Assembly (NCBI RefSeq): GCF_900184965.1 | Contig: NZ_FXYA01000162.1 | Coordinates: forward strand, 110,441 to 174,440 | From: Akkermansia muciniphila | GTDB taxonomy: Bacteria; Verrucomicrobiota; Verrucomicrobiia; Verrucomicrobiales; Akkermansiaceae | DNA: 64,000 nucleotides | Direction of reading: 5' to 3' | Shown: piece after piece, positions 1 through 7,390 of the stretch | Layout: each line of letters begins with the position of its first letter | How positions within the stretch are numbered: position 1 is the first letter of the stretch | Translations under genes and position numbers: made by a program | Notes under the pieces: generated by a model | The model's input: only the letters and a program-made list of their open reading frames with translations | Databases searched by the model: none | What the model was told of the DNA's origin: nothing

Positions 1-3
1 CGC

Positions 4-1284
4 ATGTTCATGGCCCCCAACATTATCGTGGATATTTCCATGCCCATCCTGTTCACGCTGGTTTCCCTCTTCTCCCTGCTGACCTGGGTGCGGCAGCGGC
101 ACAAGCTGCCCCGGCTGGACCGTTTCTTCTCCACCGTATCTTTGGTGTTTACTATCCTGGGCAGCGTTCTGTGCTGGACTGGATTCAGTTTCATGGCCTT
201 CCTGGTGCTGATGACCTGGATCATGCTGATGACCAGCATCCTGTTGCTGGTGGGCCTGTGGGATCTGCTCCACCACTATGAAAAACGCCGGAAGGAACGG
301 AACAAGCGGGTCATCCTGTGGTTCCGCCCTTTCGTCTCCAAGCTGGCGCTTCCCTGCCTGACCATCTTCCTCATCCTGTTCAGCCTCATCTGGCCCGCCG
401 CCACCTTCGACATGGGGGACCTCATCATCAATAAAATTTTCGCCGCCACGGAAATCAAGGATCTGTTCACTTTCAGCTGGAGCAGCGTCATCACGGTCAT
501 CCTGATTGCCATTGTTCTCAACTACCTGATATTCCTGGGGAAAAATACGCTGCACGAAGTCTATGGAGAAGATTATGAAGTAGGCATCATCCCCACCTTC
601 GTGACGCTCTCCTCCCTTTTTCTCTGGGGGCTCTTCGTCTTTACGGCGCTCATCATCATGAACGCCAATTACAACGGGCTGCTGATGGTCATGGGGGGCT
701 TGAGCATGGGCATCGGCTTTGCCCTGAAAGACACCATTGAGAATATCATCTGCGGCCTCTCCCTGATGCTGGGGCGCCTGCGCCAGGGCGACATGATTGA
801 ATGCGACGGCTACCGGGGCCGCGTCTCCTCCCTGGGCTACCGCTCCACCATGATCGAGACGCTGGACGGCTCTATCATCGCCTTCCAGAACTCCCAGCTC
901 TTCAACAAGAACTTCCGCAACATGACCCGCAACCATAAATTCGAATGCGTGAAGGTGGAAGTGGGCATTTCCTACGGAACGGACGTGGAAAGGGCGCGTA
1001 AAATCATTCTGGAAACGCTGGCTTCCCTGCCCTTCCTTTCCAAGGTCAAAAAAACCAGCGTGGTGCTGGACAATTTCGGAGACAGTGCCGTCAATCTGGG
1101 CGTATGGGTCTGGGTTCCCGTCATGACAAAATCCTCCAGTCTTTCCTCCGTGCGGGAACACATCTATAATGCGTTCAACGAACACGGCATTTCCATTCCG
1201 TTCCCTCAACAGGACCTGTACGTGAAAGAATTCCCCGGCGAAGAACCCGTCCTGGAAAAAGGCGCCCCCGTCCAGGGGGCCTGA
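4..1284 (+). CDS. MscS-family mechanosensitive ion channel (5' end possibly outside window)
   Basis: This is a small-conductance mechanosensitive channel homologue that would release solutes through the inner membrane under osmotic down-shock. About five hydrophobic segments fill the first 240 residues. They are followed by the MscS pore-helix and beta-domain region, with GGLSMGIGFALKDTIENI and then GDMIECDGYRGRV, typical of the family. The C-terminal domain follows to residue 426. The frame is open to the left edge (codon 1-3 is CGC), so the first in-frame ATG at 4 may be internal and the protein longer. The length is close to YbdG-type channels. queF starts 27 bases downstream on the same strand, but no functional link is implied. 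Confidence 0.85.
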   Translation: MFMAPNIIVDISMPILFTLVSLFSLLTWVRQRHKLPRLDRFFSTVSLVFTILGSVLCWTGFSFMAFLVLMTWIMLMTSILLLVGLWDLLHHYEKRRKERNKRVILWFRPFVSKLALPCLTIFLILFSLIWPAATFDMGDLIINKIFAATEIKDLFTFSWSSVITVILIAIVLNYLIFLGKNTLHEVYGEDYEVGIIPTFVTLSSLFLWGLFVFTALIIMNANYNGLLMVMGGLSMGIGFALKDTIENIICGLSLMLGRLRQGDMIECDGYRGRVSSLGYRSTMIETLDGSIIAFQNSQLFNKNFRNMTRNHKFECVKVEVGISYGTDVERARKIILETLASLPFLSKVKKTSVVLDNFGDSAVNLGVWVWVPVMTKSSSLSSVREHIYNAFNEHGISIPFPQQDLYVKEFPGEEPVLEKGAPVQGA

Positions 1285-1311
1285 ACCATCCATTACCATA
1301 CTACATCAACC

Positions 1312-1722
1312 ATGTCCGACGACCATCTGACTCTATTAGGCTCTCAAAGCTCCTTCTTCACCAGCCCTGACGACGCCAGGCTGGAATCCTTCCCCAACCG
1401 CGGCACGCGTCCCTACACCATCACGCTGGACACCCATGAATTTTCCTCCCTCTGCCCCGTTACCGGGCAACCGGATTCCTGCCGCCTGACGATCACCTAC
1501 GTTCCCGCGGAAAAGTGCGTGGAAACCAAATCCCTCAAATACTATCTGGCCTCCTACCGCAACTACCCGGCTTTCAACGAACAAATCGTCAACCGCATCA
1601 CGGATGATCTGGTGGCCGCCATTTCCCCGCGGTGGCTGAAGGTGGAAGGACGTTTCTCCCCCCGCGGCGGCATCCAGCTGACCGCTGTTGCCGAACACAA
1701 TCCGGAAAACCGCCCTCTTTAA
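1312..1722 (+). CDS. queF: NADPH-dependent 7-cyano-7-deazaguanine reductase (preQ0 reductase)
   Basis: This enzyme reduces preQ0 to preQ1 in the cytoplasmic queuosine tRNA-modification pathway. The 136-residue protein is the short unimodular type. It carries the catalytic cysteine in LCPVTGQPD (Cys48, with Asp55 as the general acid position) and the substrate-binding motif ETKSLKYYL at about 71-79. The C-terminal half matches the tunnelling-fold core. queC, which makes the substrate preQ0, begins 8 bases after the stop codon, so the two are almost certainly cotranscribed. queD and queE are not in the window. Confidence 0.93.
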   Translation: MSDDHLTLLGSQSSFFTSPDDARLESFPNRGTRPYTITLDTHEFSSLCPVTGQPDSCRLTITYVPAEKCVETKSLKYYLASYRNYPAFNEQIVNRITDDLVAAISPRWLKVEGRFSPRGGIQLTAVAEHNPENRPL

Positions 1723-1730
1723 TCCAGACC

Positions 1731-2402
1731 ATGGACAAGATGGAAACAGCCGTACTGCTCAGCGGGGGCCTGGACTCCAGCGTAGCCCTGCACTGGGCGC
1801 ACAGGAACCACCGCGTCCGGGTGGCCCTCAGCTTTGACTATGCCTCCAACCACGCGGAACGGGAACTGGAATGCGCTGCCTGGCAGGCCGCCAGCCTGGG
1901 TATAGAGCACCGCGTGATTGACATCTCCTCCATCTCCGCCCATTTGAAATCCGCCCTTCTCTCCGGCGCGGACGATATTCCGGACGGTTCCTATGATGAA
2001 GAACTGATGAAACAGACCGTCGTCCCCTTCCGCAACGGCATCTTCCTGTCCATCGCCGCCGGGGTTGCGGAAAGCTGCGGAGCGCAGCAGCTCGTCATTG
2101 CGGCCCATTCCGGTGATCATAGCATCTATCCGGACTGCCGGGAGGAATTCATGGCCGCCATGACGGAGGCCATTCGCCTGGGAACCTACGCCGGTCTGGG
2201 CATCCTGCGCCCTTTCATCCACATGTCCAAGAGCGGCATCGCCGCCATGGGCCAGGATTTGGGCGTGGACTTTTCCCGCACCTATTCCTGCTACAAGGGC
2301 GGAGCCGTCCACTGCGGCGTCTGTTCCACCTGCATGGAACGCCGGGAAGCCTTCAGGGAAGCCGGGATTCCGGATCCAACGGCTTATGCGCCTGCGAAAT
2401 AG
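1731..2402 (+). CDS. queC: 7-cyano-7-deazaguanine synthase
   Basis: QueC uses ATP and ammonia to convert 7-carboxy-7-deazaguanine to preQ0. The 223-residue protein begins with the PP-loop ATP pyrophosphatase motif LLSGGLDSSVAL at residues 9-20. It ends with a zinc-binding cysteine cluster (CYKGGAVHCGVCSTC). The reading frame is open back to 1632, but the ATG at 1731 places the PP-loop at the usual distance from the N-terminus and avoids a 90-base overlap with queF. That start is therefore preferred. It is coupled to queF upstream and converges on tmk downstream. Confidence 0.94.
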   Translation: MDKMETAVLLSGGLDSSVALHWAHRNHRVRVALSFDYASNHAERELECAAWQAASLGIEHRVIDISSISAHLKSALLSGADDIPDGSYDEELMKQTVVPFRNGIFLSIAAGVAESCGAQQLVIAAHSGDHSIYPDCREEFMAAMTEAIRLGTYAGLGILRPFIHMSKSGIAAMGQDLGVDFSRTYSCYKGGAVHCGVCSTCMERREAFREAGIPDPTAYAPAK

Positions 2403-2465
2403 CAGTTAAATGCCAGTAATGACCCGCCAAGGGAAAATCCCCGGCCTCCGGCCGGAGGGATGCGC

Positions 2466-3086
2466 CTATGCTTCAATGACATCGGGAAAACGCGCGGCAA
2501 GAGACCTCCGCACTCTTGCCGCCACTTCTTCCTCTCCGGCGTCTGCTTCTACGCGGAGCATCCAGGGAGCATGGACGGAAGCAAACACGCTGCGGCAGGC
2601 CGCCAGACCCTCTTCCGTCTCAAAAGCGTCGCGTTCCCCGCGGTTTCCGATGCGTTCCAACGCCGCGGAAACGGGAATATCCAGCCAGACCACGGCATCC
2701 GGCACCGGGGCAAACTCTTCATTGGCGGCGCGGATGTCCTGCGGGTCTATGCCGCGCGCGCCCTGGTAAGCCATCATGGAAAGATAGTAGCGATCCAGCA
2801 GAACCCATGCCCCCCGCGCCAATGCGGGAGCAATCAGCGTCTTTACATGTTCCCTCCTGTCTTTCAGGAACAGGGCCACTTCCTCCTCTGCGGAAAGGCG
2901 TCCGGTCACGGCGGAATCCCGGAGCATCCGGCCCCACCGGCCGCGCGTGGGTTCAAAACTCTGCACCACTTCCAGCCCCTTCCCCTCCAGATACTTCCGC
3001 AAGTGGCCGATGTGGGTGGACTTGCCCGTGCCGTCAATACCTTCAAAGACGACCAGCCTCCCCTTTCTTTCTCCTGTAAAACTCAT
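2466..3086 (-). CDS. tmk: Thymidylate kinase (dTMP kinase)
   Basis: Tmk phosphorylates dTMP to dTDP for DNA synthesis. The 206-residue protein has the P-loop FEGIDGTGKST near residues 14-24, the DRYYLSMMAYQG substrate motif (DR-Y/H-Y type) near residue 98, and family-typical length. The start codon overlaps the stop of the upstream beta-CASP hydrolase gene by 4 bases, indicating cotranscription and translational coupling. It converges with queC; the 63-base gap between them holds a short GC-rich palindrome but no clear terminator. Confidence 0.93.
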   Translation of the reverse strand: MSFTGERKGRLVVFEGIDGTGKSTHIGHLRKYLEGKGLEVVQSFEPTRGRWGRMLRDSAVTGRLSAEEEVALFLKDRREHVKTLIAPALARGAWVLLDRYYLSMMAYQGARGIDPQDIRAANEEFAPVPDAVVWLDIPVSAALERIGNRGERDAFETEEGLAACRSVFASVHAPWMLRVEADAGEEEVAARVRRSLAARFPDVIEA

Positions 3087-4453
3087 GGCTCAAAAGTGTA
3101 GCGGCGCCCCGGCTCAGGAACGACGATGGTGGAATCCGGCATTTTGGCGGATAACGTATGGCGCATCCACTCCACGGCATCCGGGTCCCCGTGCACCAGA
3201 ACCACCTGCCTGGGATTCAGCTTCACGGCATAATTGACCAGGGCATCCCGGGTGGCATGCCCGGAAAAATCAAAACAGTCCACGGTGCACTTGCGGCGCA
3301 CCGGCTGCCCCTTGGGCCGCATTTTCACCAGTTCCCCTTCAGGCGTTGCCTTCAACAGTCCCGCGGGAGAATCAGGATCCGCATATCCTACGAACAAAAT
3401 AGCGTTCTTCTCCTGGGGAAGAACCTGTTCCGCCATAACGTTGGAAAGCGTGTTTTCCGTCATCATGCCGCTGGACACCACGTAAATATTCCCCGGTGAA
3501 CACACCAGCGGAGCTTTTCCCTTGCGCGGAAGGGGCACGGTCTGAATCTCCTCCTTCAGTTTGAATTCATGGTCATGCCTGCGCGTTGACCCGGCAAAAC
3601 GGTCGTACAACAGGGAAACTTTCGCGCTCAGACCGCCGAAGTACACGGGAGTATTGGCGGGAATCACCCCCATCTGCTTGAAACGGTGGATATTGAACAG
3701 CATCTCCTGGCTCTTGCCGATGGCGAATACCGGAATCAGTACGGCGCCGCCGCGCTCCAGCGTCTCCGCAATCGCTTTCCCGAACCTCACCATCTCTTCC
3801 GGCCTGGAATAGTGGGCGCTGCGCTGGAAACCGCCGCGCGTGCACTCCATCACCAGCGTATCTACGCCGGATTCCGGAAAATCAGCCCCGGGAATCATGC
3901 TCTGGTCCTCAAACTGCACGTCCCCCGTGTAAAATACGGTATGGCCGCTCTCGCTCTCCAGCATCACGCCGGCAGACCCCAGGATGTGCCCGGCATCATA
4001 AAACGTGGCCAGCACGTTCTGACGAAAGCCCACGCGGAACACTTCGTTGCAGGATTTGGCATTCCAGGCGTCGCTCAATCTGTCCAGATCGTTATGGGTG
4101 AAAAAAGGATACTCCACAATGCCCAGGTCCAGCCTCTTGGCGCTCATCACATTCACGGAATTGTGCAGCATCACTTCAGACAGGGCTGCCGCGGCGGGCG
4201 TCATGAACACCTCCGCCGCAGGCTGTTTCTCCTGAAGCACGGGCAGCGTCCCCAGATGGTCCAGGTGGGAATGGCTTAAAAAAACGGCTTCCACGGAATT
4301 AGGTTCCAGGGAATCAAAGTCCGGCATGGCCGCCTTCCCCTCCTTCTTGGGGTGCATCCCGCTGTCAAGCACGATCCTGGTGCCGTCCATCTCAAGCAAA
4401 TAGCAATTGGCCCCAATTTCCTCGGCTCCGCTGATATTGGTGAAACTGATCAT
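3083..4453 (-). CDS. MBL-fold / beta-CASP hydrolase (RNase-type metallohydrolase)
   Basis: This belongs to the metallo-beta-lactamase beta-CASP family, which includes RNase J and CPSF73-like RNA-processing nucleases. The zinc motif HSHLDH lies at residues 61-66. An early glycine/aspartate motif (VLDSG), GDVQF, the beta-CASP region, FSGHA and the C-terminal VLVHGD histidine are also visible. The 456-residue length from the ATG at 4453 fits the shorter CPSF-like bacterial members. The frame is open up to 5125, but the upstream part has no recognisable domain and low-complexity composition, so the ATG that begins MISFTNISGA is chosen. It overlaps tmk by 4 bases. The exact RNA substrate is unknown. 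Confidence 0.85.
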   Translation of the reverse strand: MISFTNISGAEEIGANCYLLEMDGTRIVLDSGMHPKKEGKAAMPDFDSLEPNSVEAVFLSHSHLDHLGTLPVLQEKQPAAEVFMTPAAAALSEVMLHNSVNVMSAKRLDLGIVEYPFFTHNDLDRLSDAWNAKSCNEVFRVGFRQNVLATFYDAGHILGSAGVMLESESGHTVFYTGDVQFEDQSMIPGADFPESGVDTLVMECTRGGFQRSAHYSRPEEMVRFGKAIAETLERGGAVLIPVFAIGKSQEMLFNIHRFKQMGVIPANTPVYFGGLSAKVSLLYDRFAGSTRRHDHEFKLKEEIQTVPLPRKGKAPLVCSPGNIYVVSSGMMTENTLSNVMAEQVLPQEKNAILFVGYADPDSPAGLLKATPEGELVKMRPKGQPVRRKCTVDCFDFSGHATRDALVNYAVKLNPRQVVLVHGDPDAVEWMRHTLSAKMPDSTIVVPEPGRRYTFEP

Positions 4454-4855
4454 TATATGCCGCAGAAGAGTCCCCCGTGCCTCCCGCCGTGTCAATGCCG
4501 CAAGCCCGGGCATTCCTCTTCCGGGAAAGGAACGCGGGCAGATGGGGAAGACGCTATCTTCTACCCTGCGGAACGTTGTCGCGGCTGGTGGGAACAGGCT
4601 CGGAAAACGGCAGGGACAAGACAAATGTTCCGGTTCCTTCCGCGTTTCCCGGCGCCTGTCCTCTTCCATTCCTCTTGCCGATGACAATGCCGGGAAAAGG
4701 GATACCCGCACAGCGCAATCGCCGCAAACGCTGCGCGTAAGAAAACACACACCCGAAGGAAGCCGGTAATTGCTCTGGACGCAGCCGGGGGCGCATGAGA
4801 TAATGACGGAAGAGTTACCCTTCCATTTACGGCAAATTCCCCCCCCTGCAGCCCC
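4454..4855. other. Divergent intergenic region, about 400 bp
   Basis: This gap separates the minus-strand beta-CASP gene from the plus-strand DUF1232 gene. Several short open frames cross it on both strands, but none has a recognisable motif or coherent codon pattern. It presumably holds the promoters for both directions; I could not assign convincing -35/-10 pairs. Confidence 0.4.
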
Positions 4856-5143
4856 ATGAAAAACAGGTTTCCCATTCCACCCAACGGCTCCAGGCAGCAA
4901 CTCCTGGTCAGAGCCGTCAATTACTTCCGCAGCCGGGAAGGAGAACCGCGCCTTTTCACCAAACGCAAGATTGTTCTCCTCATCCTGACCGCTCTCTACG
5001 CTTTTTCCCCCATTGACTTGATTCCGGATTTCATTCCCGGATTTGGACAAATAGACGACCTGACCGTCATCGCTTTCACTTTCCTGGCCCTGTTCATGCC
5101 TCCCATCAGGGAAGATGGCTCCCATGAAGATCCGGAACCCTGA
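4856..5143 (+). CDS. DUF1232 (YkvA-type) small membrane protein
   Basis: A 95-residue protein with the signature SPIDLIPDFIPGFGQIDDL at about residues 51-69, which defines the DUF1232/YkvA family. A hydrophobic helix precedes it and another follows (LTVIAFTFLALFMPP). Family members are small membrane proteins of unknown role. It overlaps the start of the next gene by up to 29 bases, so the two are likely cotranscribed. Confidence 0.85.
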   Translation: MKNRFPIPPNGSRQQLLVRAVNYFRSREGEPRLFTKRKIVLLILTALYAFSPIDLIPDFIPGFGQIDDLTVIAFTFLALFMPPIREDGSHEDPEP

Positions 5144-5858
5144 ATTCCGCTACGCGCAACATCTCATGAGCGGTTCCTCCACCACCTTTTTCCATTCCCC
5201 CGCTGTCGTCGCCCTGGCCAGGGGAGCCGTTCTGATCGGTGTGCTGGCCGTATTGTTCTGGTGTGTGCGCTCCTGCATCACCGCCCCGGCGGAAAAGCCG
5301 ATGGCTGTAGCGGAAAAACTGATTGAAGCCGGCAGGGAAATGGGCCTTACCCTGATCAATAAGGGATTCTCCTCCAACCACGGCAGCGTGGCCCTGGTGG
5401 TGCAGAAGGATGAAAAAGTCGCCAATCTGGTTACCGTGGAACGGACTTTTGAATATGAATACCGTTATTCCACCACCTGGTGGTGGAGCAGAAAAACGCT
5501 GGTTCTGAAAGCGGCCTACCGCGCCCACGGAGGCATCAACCTGGAAGGGCCCGAACCTCTTCGGATTATCATTCCCGCAGACAACAAAAACTCCATTACG
5601 GCGGAGGGCCTTCATGGAACGCTGATTTCCTGCGAGATGGTGGAGGGTTCCCTGCGCATCGTGAAGGACGACGCCGGCATCTGGAACAGGCTGACTTCCG
5701 AAGATGCCGCCATTGCCGTCAACCAACTGAACGAAAACGCCCGGAAGCACATCATGGAGAGCGGCCTGAAACATCAGGCAGAAGAAAATTTCCTCAAACG
5801 CCTCCGGGAAGAAGCCGGTCAGCCGGAACAGCCGTCCGGGAAGGACCGCTGGTTTTGA
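5124..5858 (+). CDS. DUF4230-like membrane-anchored protein
   Basis: A 244-residue protein with one N-terminal hydrophobic segment (VVALARGAVLIGVLAVLFWCV) and a soluble domain presumably outside the membrane. The pattern LVTVERTFEYEYRY, followed by alternating strands and a C-terminal helix rich in charged residues, resembles DUF4230 proteins. That assignment is by eye and moderate. In-frame ATG codons exist at 5115, 5124 and 5166. 5124 is chosen because AGGGA ends about 11 bases upstream, but 5166 would remove the overlap with the DUF1232 gene. No function is known. Confidence 0.6.
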   Translation: MKIRNPEFRYAQHLMSGSSTTFFHSPAVVALARGAVLIGVLAVLFWCVRSCITAPAEKPMAVAEKLIEAGREMGLTLINKGFSSNHGSVALVVQKDEKVANLVTVERTFEYEYRYSTTWWWSRKTLVLKAAYRAHGGINLEGPEPLRIIIPADNKNSITAEGLHGTLISCEMVEGSLRIVKDDAGIWNRLTSEDAAIAVNQLNENARKHIMESGLKHQAEENFLKRLREEAGQPEQPSGKDRWF

Positions 5859-5997
5859 CACGCCCATGCGGGGGAGATAGGGAAAACATTTCCAATCCAG
5901 TTGCTGCACAAGCCTGCAAAACCCCATGAAACACAATCCCCCATTCCGCTCTTTTATCTTGCCAAACCGGGCTGTGTCCTATAAAGGAACGCACGTC

Positions 5998-7245
5998 ATG
6001 GCCAATTTAACATTCACCCCTCCCGCAGACGGTGCAGCCGTCACCATGCAGAACGGCAGGCTTTGCGTTCCAGACAGACCCGTCATTCCTTTCATCATTG
6101 GTGACGGAACCGGTCCTGAAATATGGGCGGCGGCTTCCCGCGTCATTGATGCAGCCGTAGCCAAGGCCTATCAGGGCAGGCGTTCCATCGCGTGGTATGA
6201 AGTTTTCGCCGGGCAGAAGTCTTTTGATAATCTGGGCACCTGGCTTCCGAATGAGACGGTGGAAGCTTTCCGCAAGTACCTCATCGGCATCAAGGGCCCC
6301 CTCACCACCCCGGTGGGCGGAGGCATCCGCAGCCTGAACGTCACGCTGCGGCAGGATCTGGACCTGTTTGTCTGCCTGCGTCCCGTGCGCTATTTCAATG
6401 GCATTGAAACTCCCGTCAAGGCTCCGGAAAAAGTGGACATGGTTGTTTTCCGTGAAAATACGGAAGACATCTACGCCGGGATCGAATTCAAGGAAGGCAC
6501 GGAGGACGCCAAGCTGTTTTTTGATACCATGAGCCGCATTTTCCCGGACCGCATGAAAAAGGTGCGTTTCCCGGAAAGCTCCGGCTTCGGCATCAAGCCC
6601 GTTTCCCGTGAAGGCACGGAGCGCCTGGTGCGCGCCGCCATTGACTATGCCGTGAACAACGGAAGGAAGAACGTCACGCTGGTGCACAAGGGCAACATCA
6701 TGAAGTTCACGGAAGGCGGCTTCCGTGACTGGGGATACGATGTCGCGCGGCGCGAATACGGCGCCATCCCCATCGGGGACGGCCCCTGGCTGAAACTTCC
6801 CAACGGTATCGTCATCAAGGATTGCATTGCGGACGCCTTCCTTCAGGAAATTCTGCTCCACCCGGAAAACTTCGACGTAGTAGCCACGCTGAATCTGAAC
6901 GGAGATTACATATCCGACGCCCTGGCGGCGCAGGTAGGCGGCATCGGCATCGCTCCCGGAGGCAACATCAACTACCTGACGGGGCATTCCATTTTTGAAG
7001 CTACGCACGGCACCGGTCCAAAACTGGCCGGACTAAACAAGGCCAACCCCAGCTCCGTCATCCTGTCCGCGGAGATGATGTTGCGCTACATGGGCTGGAC
7101 GGAAGCCGCCGACCTGCTGATTCAGGCCATCGACCGGGTAATTTCCGAAAAAACGGTCACGTTCGACCTTGCGGAAATGATTCCCGGTTCCACGGAACTT
7201 ACCTGCTCCGCCTACGGGGACAAGCTGGTGGAAGCCCTGAGCTGA
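5998..7245 (+). CDS. icd: Isocitrate dehydrogenase (decarboxylating), TCA cycle
   Basis: Converts isocitrate to 2-oxoglutarate. The 415-residue protein aligns without gaps in the C-terminal third with E. coli Icd (416 residues). It keeps [15 protein letters not shown] (substrate loop with the regulatory serine position), [29 protein letters not shown] and ATHGTGPK. The frame is open to 5926, but the ATG at 5998 reproduces the normal N-terminus. At the E. coli coenzyme-determining positions it has Lys344, Leu345, Ala351, Phe391 and Glu395 instead of Lys, Tyr, Val, Tyr and Arg, so NADP specificity should not be assumed. A terminator follows. Confidence 0.94.
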   Translation: MANLTFTPPADGAAVTMQNGRLCVPDRPVIPFIIGDGTGPEIWAAASRVIDAAVAKAYQGRRSIAWYEVFAGQKSFDNLGTWLPNETVEAFRKYLIGIKGPLTTPVGGGIRSLNVTLRQDLDLFVCLRPVRYFNGIETPVKAPEKVDMVVFRENTEDIYAGIEFKEGTEDAKLFFDTMSRIFPDRMKKVRFPESSGFGIKPVSREGTERLVRAAIDYAVNNGRKNVTLVHKGNIMKFTEGGFRDWGYDVARREYGAIPIGDGPWLKLPNGIVIKDCIADAFLQEILLHPENFDVVATLNLNGDYISDALAAQVGGIGIAPGGNINYLTGHSIFEATHGTGPKLAGLNKANPSSVILSAEMMLRYMGWTEAADLLIQAIDRVISEKTVTFDLAEMIPGSTELTCSAYGDKLVEALS

Positions 7246-7270
7246 CCTTTTTCCCAAACCTCTTTCATCA

Positions 7271-7310
7271 GGCTGCCTTCCGGCATATGGTTCGGAGGGC
7301 AGTCTTTTTT
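7271..7310 (+). terminator. Rho-independent terminator after icd
   Basis: GGCTGCCTTCC pairs with GGAGGGCAGTC across a loop of about 12 bases, with two G-T wobbles, and is followed by TTTTTT. It lies 26 bases after the icd stop codon. Confidence 0.8.
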
Positions 7311-7390
7311 GTTGCAGCGGACCCCAGCCCCCCTGTCTCTCTCCTCTTCTTTCAGAACAGTCATGAAGCGGCTATCGAAAGTCCGGACCG

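Noticed and set aside
4454..5125. In-frame upstream extension of the beta-CASP hydrolase (would make 680 residues)
   Set aside because: The extension has no domain, overlaps the plus-strand DUF1232 gene, and the ATG at 4453 gives the normal N-terminus with the zinc motif at the expected distance.
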